DNA from: Scylla paramamosain
Taxonomy: Eukaryota > Arthropoda > Malacostraca > Decapoda > Portunidae
Assembly: GCF_035594125.1 (NCBI RefSeq)
Contig: NC_087166.1
Span: 17,867,266 to 17,931,265, forward strand
Length of the DNA: 64,000 bases
Direction of reading: 5' to 3'
Within the stretch, counting starts at the first letter, position 1, and every line of letters starts with the position of its first letter. Below are positions 49,358 through 63,804 of this stretch, piece by piece. The notes under the pieces were generated by a model. It made no database searches and was not told the DNA's origin. It worked only from the letters and a program-made list of their open reading frames with translations. The translations under genes were made by a program, and so were the position numbers.

Positions 49358-50281
49358 TTAATGAATAATAAGAAGAGATTGGGTGACAGGACAGAACCCT
49401 GAGGAACGGTCAGAAAGGAAACTTGAGATGGAGTTACAGAGAGAAGGATAGAAGCCGTAGGAGGGTAGTTTGGAAATCAAAGCTTTGTGCCAGACTCTTT
49501 CAAAAGCTTTTGATATGTCCAAGGCAACAGCAAAAGTTTCACCAAAATCTCTAAAATAGGATGACAAAGACTCAGTAAGGAAAGCCAGAAGATCACCAGT
49601 AGAACGGCCTTGACGGAACCCATACTGGCGATCAGATAGAAGGTTGTGAAGTGATAGATGTTTAAGAATCTTCCTGTTGAGGATAGATTCAAAAACTTTA
49701 GATATGCAGGAAATTAAAGCAATTGGACGGTAGTTTGAGGGATTAGAACGGTCATCTTTTTTAGGAACAGGCTGAATGCAGGCAAACTTCCAGCAAGAAG
49801 GAAAGGTAGATGTTGACACACAAAGTTGAAAGAGTTTGACCAGGTAAGGTGCAAGCACGGAGGCACAGTTTCGGAGAACAATAGGAGGGACCCCATCAGG
49901 TCCATAAGCCTTCCGAGGGTTTAGGCCAGCAAGGGCATGGAAAACATCATTGCGAAGATTTTTAATAGGTAGCATGAAGTAGTCAGAGGGTGGAGGAGAG
50001 GGAGGAACAAGCCCAGAATCATCAAAGGTAGAGTTTTTAGCAAAGGTTTGAGAGAAGAGTTCAACTTTAGAAATAGATGTGATAGCAGTGGTGCCATATG
50101 GTTGAAATAAAGGAGGGAAAGAAGAACAAACAAAGTTATTGAGAGATATTTTTGGCAAGATGCCAGAAGTCACGAGGGAAGTTAGATCTTGAAAGTTTCT
50201 GACACTTTCTGTTAATGAAAGAGTTTTTGGCTCGTTGGAGAACAGACTTGGCATGGTTCCGGGCAGAAATATAAAGTGCAT
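49358..50281 (-). pseudogene. LINE A reverse transcriptase, first half
   Basis: A 307-codon frame with [80 protein letters not shown] and [20 protein letters not shown], where the usual D after F is E. It runs across the 60-base deletion ([14 protein letters not shown]) and then out of frame, so the YADD lies in another frame near 49310. Confidence 0.92.
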
Positions 50282-51068
50282 GAGATTCTGGTGATGGAAG
50301 GCTTAAGTACCTTTTGTGGGTCACCTCTCTATCATGTATAGCACGAGAACAAGCTGTGTTAAACCAAGGTTTGGAAGGTTTAGGTCGAGAAAAAGAGTGA
50401 GGAATGTACACCTCCATGCCAGACATAATCACCTCTGTTATGCGCTCAGCACACAAAGACGGGTCTCTGACACGGAAGCAGTAGTCATTCCAAGGAAAAT
50501 CGACATAATACCTCCTCAGGTCCCCCCTACTAGCAGAGGCAAAACGCCAGAGGCACCTTCGCTTAGGGGGATCCTGAGGAGGGATTGGAGCGATAGGACA
50601 AGATACAGAGATGAGATTGTGATCGAAGGAGCCCAACGGAGAAAAAAGGGTGGCAGTATAAGCAGAAGGATTAAAGATCAGGTAAAGGTCAAGAATGTTG
50701 GGCGTATCTCCAAGACGGTCAGGAATACGAGTAGGGTGTTGCATCAATTGCTCTAGGTCGTGCAGGATAGCAAAGTTGAAGGCTAGTTCACCAGGATGGT
50801 CAGTGAAGGGAGAGGAAAGCCAAAGCTGGTGGTGAACATTGAAGTCTCCAAGAATAGAGATCTCTGCAAAAGGGAAGAGGGTCAGAATGTGCACTTTGGA
50901 AGTTACGTAGTCAAAGAATTTCTTATAGTCAGAGGAGTTAGGTGAGAGGTATACAGCACAGATAAATTTAGTTTGAGAGTGACTCTGTAGTCGTAGCCAG
51001 ATGGTTGAAAACTCAGAAGATTCAAGAGCGTGGGCACGAGAGCAGGTATGCTTCACACTGAAAGGCAA
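50136..51068 (-). pseudogene. LINE A endonuclease C-terminal half and linker
   Basis: A 310-codon frame beginning in the endonuclease: [40 protein letters not shown] (D/N pair), [16 protein letters not shown] and [12 protein letters not shown] (SDH read as FDH). The linker follows to [20 protein letters not shown]. The first eight codons lie outside the element. A frameshift at about 50140 leads into the RT frame. Confidence 0.9.
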
Positions 51069-51924
51069 ATAATCAAGAAAATTTATATAATGAGAGTGAT
51101 AAGAGACAAAACACAGATGAATTTAATGAGAGCGTGTCAATGAAATCTTGGCAAGATGGTTGAAAATATACTTGGGAATATACATAGTTGCGTATAGTGA
51201 AGCCCTCGAGTGAAATTGAAGAAGGAGAAAGAGCTAACAAAAAAGTCTGTTGACGGAAGCTGTAGATACTTCGCCTTTAGTAGCGAATAGAGTTTGAAGT
51301 TTATAGAAAGAGAGATGACGTTCCTGTAAACCTAAACCTTAGACCTAAGCTACATTTGAGCATTTGAAGATTTACTTGTAGCCACTAACAAAATTACAAA
51401 TAATAACAATAATAACAATAAAGAAAAGTTGCTAGCCTATTTAAAGCGTAAACTTTTTAGGCATAAAAAAAAAAGCTGAAGTAATTTGTACAAATATAAT
51501 TGACAATTAAAATTTTAGGTCACTATGCGTATTTACATCAGTAATTATCTGCACATTATTTATAGGACTAGACAGAGAATGGGCCTAGAATGATAATGAA
51601 CAATATCAATGTTGACAATTGGGCTATTTTGTACAGTATGTTGATTTAGTCTGCGTGGAAAAGCTGATTGCTGTATAGACGTAAAGAGCCTTTCCAGCTG
51701 TGCAAACAGCCGCAGTTGTCACACATTGATGTGACTCGTGCGATAACAAAGATTGGGGTATCGTGACAGAAGTGGACACATTGCATTGGCAGCGGACATC
51801 GTACCCGTGTGGCATGTTAGTAATTATTAAAGATTTTTTTTTTCAGTCTGTTTTTAAAAGATATTTAATGATGGTGAATTTGATTATGTTTATTATGTAT
51901 TTCAAATTGATTAATGAATTAGAG
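51048..51924. other. AT-rich sequence with a very diverged LINE A trace
   Basis: 51060-51180 on the minus strand is weakly similar to the endonuclease segment that should follow the truncated copy (ATAATGAGAG.GATAAGAGACAAAACACAGATGAATTTA). The rest shows no gene or known repeat. Confidence 0.4.
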
Positions 51925-53550
51925 GAATAGAGTCGGCGACAGGACAGAATCTTCAAGAACACCAATGATAACAGACTTAGGAGAAGAACAGTGACCGTCT
52001 ACCATAGCAGCAATATAACAATCAGAAAGGAAACTAGAGATGAAGTTACAGAGAGAAGGATAGAAGTCATAAAAGGGTAGTTTAAAAAAATTAAGTTTTG
52101 TGCCAAACTCTATCAAAGTATTTTTGGTATGTTAAAGGCAATAACAAAAGTATCACCAATATCCCTAAAAGAGGATGAATAAGACTCAGTATGAAAAGTC
52201 AAATCAATAGAAGAGCGGCCTTGACGGAACCCATACTGGTGATCACAAGGTTATGAAGTGATATATGTTTAAGAATCTTCATGGGCATGGAAAACATCAC
52301 TGTGAAGGATCTTAATGGGTAGCAGGAAATAAATTAAAGGGTGTAGGAGAGGGAGGAACAAGCCCTGAATCATCCAAAGGCATGACCTTTAGAAATAGGT
52401 GACCTGTTGTGGCACTAGGTTGAAATAAAGGAGGGAAAGCTAAAGAACAGAAAGTAGTGGATATGTTTATTGGGTAGGTGCCAGAAATCACAAAGGGAGT
52501 TAGATTTAAAAGATTTTGACATTATCTATTAATTAAGGAGGTTTTGGCTAGATGGAGAACATATAGTGCATTAAGTTCATGTGATGGAAAGTTTAAGTGT
52601 GGGACACCTCTCTATCATGTATTGCACGAGAGCAGGCTGTGTTGAACCAAGGTCTGGAAGGTTTTTAGGTCTAGAGAAAGAGTTAGGAACGTACACCTCC
52701 ATGTCAGACATTATCACATCTATTAGGCACTCAGCACACAGAGACGGGTATCTTGCACGGAAGCAGTAGTCATTCAAAGGAAAATCAAAGTAACACATCA
52801 TTAGGTCCTTCCCAATTAGCTGAGGCAAAACGCCAGAGGCACCTCCGCTTTCAGTGATCCTGAAGAACTGGACCGATAGAACAAAATACAAATATGACGT
52901 TGTGATCGGAGGAGCCCAACAGAGAAGACAGATTGATAGCATAAGCAGAAGGATTAGAGTTTAGGAAAAGGTCAAGAATGTTGAGCGTATCCTAAAAACA
53001 GTGAGAAATGCGAGTAGGGTGTTGCATCCTCCAATTAAAATAACGGAGGATAGCAAAGTCAGAGACTAGTTCACTAGAATGGTGAATAGAAGGAGAGGAA
53101 ATCCAAAGCTGGTGGTAAACAGTGAAGTTGCCAAGAATGAAAATCTCCACAAAAGGGAAGAGAGTGAGGACGTGGTCCGCTCTGGAAGATAAGAGCTCAA
53201 CATTTTTTTTTATAGTCAGAAGAGTTAGATGAGAGATATACAGCACAGGGTAAATTTAGTTTGATAGTGACTCGTAGGAAGTTGGTGGAAAATCCGGAAG
53301 ATTCAAGAGTGTGGACACGAGAACAAGTTACGTCGTTGCGCACCTAGACGCAACATCCAGCTTTAGATTGAAAATGAGGATAGAAAATGTAGGAGGGAAC
53401 AGAAAAGGGGCTAGTGTCAGTTATCTCAGACAATTGTGTTTCGCTGAGGTTAATAAGATCAGATTTAGTAGAGGAGAGGTGGTATCCTTCAGATTGAAAA
53501 TTGGATCTAATGCCACGAATATTGCATAAGTTAATGACAAAAAAAAAAAA
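51925..53550 (-). mobile_element. LINE family A copy, 3'-truncated and decayed
   Basis: The minus strand runs from the start of the endonuclease (MTKKKK..NICNIRGIRSNFQSEGYHLS-like, 53540) through GNFTVYHQLW (53120), linker (52577-52942) and RT fingers, then a deletion of about 360 bases near 52275, to GVPQGS and SVLSPTLFL at 51919-52116. The YADD-to-C-terminus part is missing, which is unusual for a LINE copy and implies a later deletion. Frames are short. Confidence 0.85.
52577..53246 (-). pseudogene. LINE A endonuclease and linker remnants
   Basis: Frame 52992-53246 reads YISHLTLLTIKKNVELLSSR and FILGNFTVYHQLWISSPSIH (LGDFN altered to LGNFT, so the catalytic Asp/Asn are lost). Frame 52577-52942 reads FDFPLNDYCFRARYPSLCAE and SDMEVYVPNSFSRPKNLPDL. 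Both match copy 2. Confidence 0.85.
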
Positions 53551-53700
53551 ATATCAATTTCTGGAGATCTCCATTTTTACACACTTTATTCTTCTATACA
53601 ACATACAGGAAATAATGTTGGAGATTATGTCCAACGTTCTCAACTTCCTCCTAATATCTAATTTCAGAGAATGTCACTTTCGGAAGGTTTTTATTTCCAC

Positions 53701-54581
<881 letters not shown>

Positions 54582-54854
54582 CATGATAAATATAAAAAGG
54601 GGTCCCAAAAAGTTTTTTTTTCTTCTTTTTTACATAGCCCTACTACGGAGATGATAGGAATGTGTAGGGGCAGGATGAACAAAAGTATAAGAGACAGGTG
54701 GAGAATGAAGCATTGATGAAGCAGAAAAAGAGGAGGTGGGGACCTAAGCCTTCTTCACGCTGTCAAGATGGACAAATATTTGGATTTGGATATTTGGATT
54801 TGGATAAAAAAAAAATTTAATTAATTACCATAAAGGTTCTCTGTAATGAGAAAA

Positions 54855-55745
54855 GTGCCTGGAAGTTTAGGTTCTAATTTAGACTGACGCAGAGGTAAGG
54901 CCTTAAAGACAGTTTCATCAATACCAAGGGACACAGGCGTGGCTGTACTCCCGATTAATCATTTCCGCGCGTGAAGCCTGTAGTCTTTCTTGCACAGACG
55001 CATGGATAGTCTAAACGTGCCGATATGAGAATGAGCATAGTCATAAGCAGAATACATTGGCACACGTGGGGCTACTAGAATGTCGTAAGGGAGACGTTTC
55101 TCTTCACCAAACACAAAATAGTGAGGAGTCTTTCCCGTAGACGAATCCACAGAACCATTAATGGAAGCAGCGGAAGCCAATCTTCCCATGACTCATGAGG
55201 TTTACCTGAAACATGCAAAAGGATCTCCAAAATGTTTCTATTAGTCCGTTCCACAAGTCCATTATAAGCTGGATGGTGAGCAGTAATAAAGCACTGAGAA
55301 ATTCTATAATACTGGCAAATGGTATTAAGTACCTCATTCTTAAACTCTGACCCCATTATCAGAAAACAAAACAAAACAAAAGGTGTAGTAAATGGGCAAA
55401 GGAGGTGGGACACTAAAGCATAAGCCACAACTGTAACTGATTTGTTGGGCAAAGGTGCAACAATAACAAAGCGACTGAAATGATCAACACAAACTAGAAC
55501 ATAAGAAGATTCTTGGTGACTGCGAGGTAATTGCAGAAAGTCCATAGGTCCAACAGCATCAAAAGGACCAGCAGGAGTCGGATATTCAAGCATAGGAGCT
55601 GTGTGAGTTTGTACACAAGAAAGACATTGCGCTACATTATTTGCGATGTCATGGCTCATCATAGGAAAGTAATAAGGCTGCCACAGAGCGTTGTAGGGGC
55701 CCAGGGGTTGACAAAGGCATAGGCTCAGGGAACACCAGAACACAC
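54855..55745 (-). mobile_element. Gypsy-3: Ty3/Gypsy integrase fragment
   Basis: Minus-strand remnant carrying only integrase. It is cut at its 5' side near 55745 and joined within about 50 bases to a + strand LINE A at 55798. No RT or LTR was found next to it. Confidence 0.85.
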
Positions 55746-55764
55746 ACACACGCAGCATATACAC
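54959..55764 (-). pseudogene. Gypsy-3 integrase, two frames
   Basis: Frame 55075-55764 begins in the zinc finger end (CLSCVQTHTAP, the C-X2-C pair). The catalytic core follows: MDFLQLPRSHQESSYVLVCV then DHFSRFVIVAPLPNKS (first Asp), GSEFKNEVLNTICQYYRISQ where the usual SDNG is SDxG-like but read as LIMG, and AHHPAYNGLVERTNRNILEI with the catalytic E. Frame 54959-55189 continues in another register with STGKTPHYFVFGEEKRLPYD and ILV. The second catalytic Asp appears lost through an A-rich insertion near 55365. Confidence 0.88.
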
Positions 55765-55896
55765 CAGACAGGTAAAACAGGCACACGGTTACTGCAAGAC
55801 TTCTGCAACATTCGCGGTCTAAGATCTAATGTTCAACCTGTAGAACACCACCTCTCCTCTTCTAAACCTCATCTTCTTTTCCTCACTGAAACTCAG

Positions 55897-56727
55897 GTGT
55901 CTGAGGCAACTGACAGTAGCTCCTTTTATTTTCCCTCCTACTTTCTCTATCCTCATTTTCGATCCAAAGCTGGATGCTGCGTTTATGTGCGCAATGACTT
56001 AACCTGCTCTCGTGCCCACGCTCTTGAATCTTCCGAGTGTTCCACCATCTGGCTACGACTACAGTGTCACTCTCAAACTAAATTTATCTGTGCTGTATAC
56101 CTCTCACCTAACTCCTCTGACTATAAGAAATTCTTTGACTACTTAACTTCCAAAGTGGAGCACATTCTGACTCTCTTCCCTTTTGCAGAGATCTCCATTC
56201 TTGGAGACTTCAATATTCACCACCAGCTTTGGCTTTCCTCTCCCTTCACTGACCTTCCTGGTGAACTAGCCTGCTATGCTATTCTCCACAACCTAGAGCA
56301 ATTGGTGCAACACCCTACTCGTATTCCTGACCGTCTTGGAGATATGCCCAACATTCTTGACCTTTTCCTGATCTCTAATTCTTCTGCTTATGCTGCCACC
56401 CTTTCTTCTCTGTTGGGCTCCTCCGATCACAATCTCATATCTGTATCTTGTCCTATCGCTCCAATCCCTCCTCAGGATCCCCTTAAGAGAAAGTGCCTAG
56501 GGCGTTTAGCCTCTCCTAGTTGGGAGGACCTGAGGAGGTATTATGTCGATTTTCCTTGGAATGACTACTGCTTCCATGTCAGAGAGCCGTCTTTGTGTGC
56601 TGAGCGCATAACAGAGGTGATAGTGTCTGGCATGGAAGCATACATTCCTCATTCTTTTCTCCTCCTAAACCTTCTAAACCTTGGTTTAACACAGCTTGTT
56701 CTCGTGCTATACATGATAGAGAGGTGA
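55897..56727 (+). pseudogene. LINE A endonuclease and linker
   Basis: A 276-codon frame with [40 protein letters not shown] (D/N pair), [14 protein letters not shown] and [12 protein letters not shown] (SDH intact). The linker [20 protein letters not shown] is followed by a frameshift at SFLLLNLLN, where SFSRPKPSK is expected. The frame opens at S-E-A-T-D; the true start is missing because of truncation. Confidence 0.92.
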
Positions 56728-57132
56728 CCCACAAAAGGTACTTAAGCCTTCCATCACCAGAATCTCATGCACTTTATATTTCTGCCCGGAACCTGCTAAG
56801 TCTGTTCTCCAACTAGCCAAAAACTCCATTAAGAGAAAGTGTCAAAACCTTTCAAGATCTAACTCCCCTCGTGACTTATGGCATCTAGCCAAAAATATTT
56901 CCAATAACTTTGCTTCTTCTTCACTCCCTCCTCTGTTTCAACCAGATGGCACCACTGCTATCACATCTATTTCTAAAGCTGAACTCTTCGCTCAAACCTT
57001 TGCTAAAAACTCTACCTTGGACGATTCTGGGCTTGTTACTTCCTCTCTTCCACACTCTGACTACTTCATGCCACCTATCATGCTTATGGACCTGATGGGG
57101 TCCCTCCTATTGTTCTCCGAAACTGTGCCTCC

Positions 57133-58105
57133 GTGCTTGCACCTTGCCTAGTGAAACTCTTTCAGCTCTGTCTGTCAACATCTACCTTTCCTTCTTGCTG
57201 GAAGTTTGCCTACATTCAACCTGTTCCTAAAAAGGGTGACCGTTCTAATCCCTCAAACTACGGTCCTATTGTTTTAATTTCCTGCCTATCTAAAGTTTCT
57301 TTAAACATTCTTTAAACATTTTTAAACATCTGTCACTTCACAAGCTGATCTTCACAAATCTGATCGCCAGTATGGGTTCCGTCAAGGCCGCTCTACTGGT
57401 GATCTTCTGGCTTTCCTTACTGAGTCTTGATCATCCTCTTTTAGAGATTTTGGTGAAACTTTTGCTGTTGCCTTGAACATATCAAAAGCTTTTGATAGAG
57501 TCTAGCACAAAGCTTTGATTTCCAAACTACCCTTCTACGGCTTCTATCTTTCTCTCTGTAACTTCATCTCAAGTTTCCTTTTTGACCGTTCTATTGCTGC
57601 TGTGGTAGACGGTCACTGTTCTTCTCCTAAATTTATTAACAGTGGTGTTCCTCAGGGTTCTGTCCTGTCATCCACTCTCTTATTATTTACTAATGATCTT
57701 CTAAACCAAACTTCTTGTCCTATCCACTCCTACGCTGATGATACCACCCTGCACTTTTCCACGTCTTTTCATAGACGTCCAACCCTGCAGGAGGTAAACA
57801 TTTCACGCAGGGAAGCCACAGAACGCTTGATTTTTGATCTTTCTAAAATTTTTGATTGGGGCAGAGCAAACTTGGTATTGTTCATTGCCTCAAAAACTCA
57901 ATTCCTCCATCTATCACCTCGACACAACCTTCCAGACAACTATCCCCTCTTCTTCAATGACACTCAACTGTCCCCCTCTTTTACACTGAACATCCTCGGT
58001 CTATCCATTACTTATAATCTGAGCAGGAAACTTCACATCTCATCTCTAGCTAAAACAGCTTCTATGAAGTTAGGTGTTCTGAGACGTCTCCGCCAGTTTT
58101 TCTAA
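57133..58105 (+). pseudogene. LINE A reverse transcriptase, broken
   Basis: Frame 57133-57315 gives [20 protein letters not shown] and VLISCLSKV. Frame 57515-58105 gives [57 protein letters not shown] and the thumb to LRRLRQFF. The block between ([19 protein letters not shown]) is present at 57375-57510 but holds stops (TGA in place of TGG, and TAG). The YADD box is intact. Confidence 0.92.
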
Positions 58106-58149
58106 CCCCCCAGCTGCTAACTCTGTACAAGGGCCTTATCCGTCCATGT

Positions 58150-58581
58150 ATGGAGTATGCTTCACATGTCTGGGGGGCTTCCACTCATACTGCTCTTCTA
58201 GACAGGGTGGAATCAAAAGCTTTTCGTCTCATCATCTCCTCTCCCCTAACTGACTGTCTTCAGCCTCTCTCTCACCGCCGCAGTGTTGCATCTCTAGCTG
58301 CCTTCTACCGCTATTTTCATGCTAACTGCTCCTCTGATCCTGCTAACTTTATGCCTCCCCTCCTCCCGCGACCTCGCTGCATAAGACTTTCTTCTTTCTC
58401 TTACTCCTATTCTGTCCACCTCTCTAACGCAAGAGTTAACCAGTATTCTCAATCATTCATCCCTTTCTCTGGTAAACTCTGGAACTCGTTGCCTGCTTCT
58501 GTATTTCCACCTTCCTATGACTTGAATTCCTTCAAGAGGAAGGTTTCAAGAAACTTCTTCAATTTTTTACTACGGCTTTGA
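58150..58581 (+). pseudogene. LINE A C-terminal domain
   Basis: A 143-codon frame: MEYASHVWGASTHTALLDRV, CLQPLSHRRSVASLAAFYRY, GKLWNSLPASVFPPSYDLNS and FKRKVSRNFFNFLLRL. It ends with an altered tail compared with HLSINF of copy 2. Confidence 0.92.
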
Positions 58582-58673
58582 ACCTTTTTTCTGGGACTGG
58601 CATCTCAGTGGGCTTTTTTTATTATTATTTTTTTATTGGATTTGTATTGCCCTTGGCCAGTGTACCTCCTATA

Positions 58674-59142
<469 letters not shown>

Positions 59143-59249
59143 AGTCAACTGATCATCCAGTGCTTTAGTATTCCAATAATATTGAGTGTCTGTACTTATA
59201 ATGTACTTTAACATGCTATATAATTATCATATTCGGTTTCCCCAAGCAG

Positions 59250-59405
59250 ACGGCAGCTTCGGGGAGTATCAACCAACGTGGGAATCGCTGGACTCTCGGC
59301 CACTGCCTGACTGGTATGACAGGGCAAAAATTGGAGTTTTCCTTCACTGGGGAGTGTTCTCTGTACCATCCTTCGGTTCTGAATGGTTCTGGATGTACTG
59401 GCAAG
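59250..59405 (+). CDS. Alpha-L-fucosidase (GH29), N-terminal catalytic-domain exon
   Basis: The 156-base exon lies between the acceptor CCCCAAGCAG (ending 59249) and the donor GTATGT (59406), phase 1 at both sides. It encodes [20 protein letters not shown] followed by [20 protein letters not shown] and [12 protein letters not shown]. The [31 protein letters not shown] pattern is the signature start of animal GH29 enzymes. They remove alpha-linked fucose from glycans, usually in lysosomes. The HWG histidine and SEW glutamate are intact and contact substrate in characterised relatives. The remaining ~400 residues are not in the window. A processed pseudogene is ruled out by the flanking splice sites. 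Confidence 0.9.
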
Positions 59406-59504
59406 GTATGTGGCTGAAAGAAATAAATAGATCATGAGATTCATGTAACACTTGTCACTCACTTAACTCAATGATCTCGAATGTTTCCCTGAAATTCAAC
59501 TCTG

Positions 59505-59673
<169 letters not shown>

Positions 59674-59839
59674 TACAATCTACATAAAATTGTAGTGTAA
59701 GTGAAGAGAAAGTGTTGAAATATTTTTTGCTTTGTCATAAATGTCACGGAGAGATTTACAGTAGTTAATATTGTCAGATTTCTTATTGGTGAGTTTTTTT
59801 TTTTTTTTTTATCTCTCTCCTTTTCTGCGAGCTGTTCTT

Positions 59840-59958
<119 letters not shown>

Positions 59959-60189
59959 TCCTACTCTACCTTTTATAAACTCTGTTCCGAGCTTCAGTTT
60001 TTGAGCTAGTAATTCATCTAATTTCCACAACATCACCCTCTGTCAGTTTTCATCCTTCGATCAGAGAGTGCACACCAGGTCTGTTCCATTTAGCTACTCA
60101 CTTATTTATTCCACTTCTTGTTACTCATATTCATAACATATGCCGGCTTTTATTTACTTTTATTATTGTGCCCCTTATGGTTTAGCTGT

Positions 60190-60585
60190 CTAGCTGTCTA
60201 GCTGTCTTCTACCGCTATTTTCATGCTAACTGCTCTTCTGATCTTGCTAACTGCATGCCTCCCCTCCTCCCGCGGCCTCGCTGCACAAGACTTTCTTCTT
60301 TCTCTCACCCCTATTCTGTCCACCTCTCTAACGCAAGAGTTAACCAGTATTTTCAGTCATTCATCCCTTTCTCTGGTAAACTCTGAAACTCCCTGCCTGC
60401 TTCTGTATTTCCACCTTCCTAGACTTGAATTCCTTCAAGAGGGAGGTTTCAAGACACTTATTCATCAATTTTTGACCACTGCTTTGACCCTTTTATGGGA
60501 CTGGCATTTCAGTGGGCATATTTTTTTATTGGATTTTTGTTGCCCTTGGCCAGTGCCCTTCCAACATAAAAAAAAAAAATAAATA
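60190..60585 (+). mobile_element. LINE family A 3' end
   Basis: 5'-truncated at CTAGCTGTCTTCTACCGC, preceded by a triplicated CTAGCTGTCT. It includes the C-terminus (alternative frame 60223-60582 starts LTALLILLTACLPSSRGLAA) and ends CCAGTGCCCTTCCAACATA plus A-tail. It is a typical short LINE insertion. Confidence 0.9.
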
Positions 60586-61221
<636 letters not shown>

Positions 61222-61334
61222 CATATTATTACAATAATGTGTGTTGTTTTTGTATTACCATTAATATGTTCACAAGTTGAATATCGTAATACGATAAAAT
61301 AAAAATAATGATTTAGATTTGTGGCACTATACAG

Positions 61335-62383
<1,049 letters not shown>

Positions 62384-62447
62384 CTAGATATTACCTCGGG
62401 ACTTTTATTTTTAACACCCCTTACAATAAATCCTAAAGCACTGTACG
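62384..62447 (-). mobile_element. Short LINE family B fragment
   Basis: TATTACCTCGGGAC..TTTTAACACCCC..AATCCTAA.GCACTGT matches 46186-46240, part of the LINE B RT thumb on the minus strand. Confidence 0.7.
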
Positions 62448-62603
62448 ACTCAAGTTTTCGCCATTATAGTACTTTATTTTCTCTGACGGAGATCGGAGCT
62501 AACCGCAACATAAGGATTGTTTACAGTTTTATCTCATCAAAGTTCCATTCGTTATTGTGTACCTCTTATGTGAGTTACCTCCTCAAGGACTAGGGAGGAC
62601 GAA

Positions 62604-63130
62604 ATGAAGGATAAATTAGATCAATCTAGAAAGGTAACTAGCTCGGCGAAGGCGAGGAATAACGTAAGTGTTTACTACACGAATTGTATAACTATTTTGA
62701 ATAAAATAGACTTCCTTAGAGGAATGGCGTGTGTAGAGAAACATGATATCATTACTTTAACAGAAATTTGGTTAGATATGTCAGGAAAAATATTTAATCC
62801 AGAGGTTAAGATAGATGGTTATACACCATTCTATAAAGACACGGAAAACAGGAGAGGAGGAGGTGTCGCGCTATACGTTAGGGACACATTACAGTGTTGC
62901 ATTAACATTAGAATTAAAACAAATAGCAAAACATAGTCGATATGGGTAGATATTAAGGAAGGATCATAGGCAGTATTACTGGGAGTAGTGTACAGGCCAC
63001 CGGACATTACAAAGGAAATGAACACCTCACTTTGGCAGGAAATAAATAGAACAGGTAGGTACATTCAGGTATGTGTGGTAGGAGATTTTAGGTTTAGTAA
63101 CATCGACAGGAAGCAGAGGAATTTCATAAG
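62604..63130 (+). pseudogene. LINE B APE endonuclease, broken
   Basis: Frame 62604-62936 starts MKDKLDQSRKVTSSAKARNN. It reads VYYTNCITILNKIDFLRGMA, HDIITLTEIWLD with the metal-binding E, GYTPFYKDTENRRGGGVALY and VRDTLQC. A stop follows (KT*S); the frame then continues WVDIKEGS, LLGVVYRPPD and VCVVGDFRFSNID, where GDFN is GDFR. 63180-63290 gives RGNNILHLIVTN. The domain layout is that of CR1-like endonucleases. It is non-functional. Confidence 0.85.
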
Positions 63131-63639
63131 GTAATCCAGGTTTTTTTTTTTTTTTTTAAACAGGCAATCGTAGAACCCATAAGAGGAAACAATATTCTAC
63201 ATTTAATTGTAACTAACAAGGAGGAAACAGTCACGCAGGTATATGTTGGAGGATAGCTAACAGTGACCATTGGAAAATTAGGTAAACATTAAAATGGGAG
63301 AAAACTTTTAGAACTAAAAAACAATAGTAAAAATACCTGACTTTAGGACAGCAGATTTTGAGGGATTAAAAAGGTATCTCAAAGGAGATGACTGGCAACG
63401 GACTCGAGGTCAGGTCCAGGACGTACTTGGGAGAAATAAGGCATGATGATGGAGGTGATGTGAGGTGTAAGGGTGTAAGGCAAGAGAAGGAAAGAAGTGT
63501 CCGGAAGTGTCGGAGGAGGGAGAGAAGGGGAGGTAGGTGTGAGTATGTTGAAGGGTCAGTTCATGCTGAGATAGGAGAGGTGAGGTCGAGGCGAGTAGTT
63601 GAGGGAGTGGGAAGGATAGAAGGAGCCGGGATGATAGGA

Positions 63640-63804
63640 TTGGGTGAAGTAAACGTAGATGAGTTGTATAAATATTTCATAGATAAACTGCATACAGGGC
63701 AGTTAGCAAACATCCAGTATAGAGCAATAAAATCACAGAAAAACTACTCTGCATGGATGACTGTTAGGTTAAAAGACAATATAGGACGGAAGAAAAATTT
63801 ATAA
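63640..63804 (+). pseudogene. LINE B linker before RT
   Basis: The frame reads [20 protein letters not shown] and QYRAIKSQKNYSAWMTVRLK, matching 18655-18760 of the other family B copy ([20 protein letters not shown]). It is joined upstream to the unmatched purine-rich insert. Confidence 0.75.

Larger units (their letters stand above)
48368..51047 (-). mobile_element. LINE family A copy, 5'-truncated
   Basis: The minus strand covers the family from the endonuclease [14 protein letters not shown] block to the 3' end with T-tract at 48368. It lacks only the 5' UTR and about 110 codons. A deletion of about 60 bases near 49406 removes part of the GVPQGS-to-SDRSI region and has GAAC at both break points in other copies. 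Otherwise it is well preserved. Confidence 0.92.
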
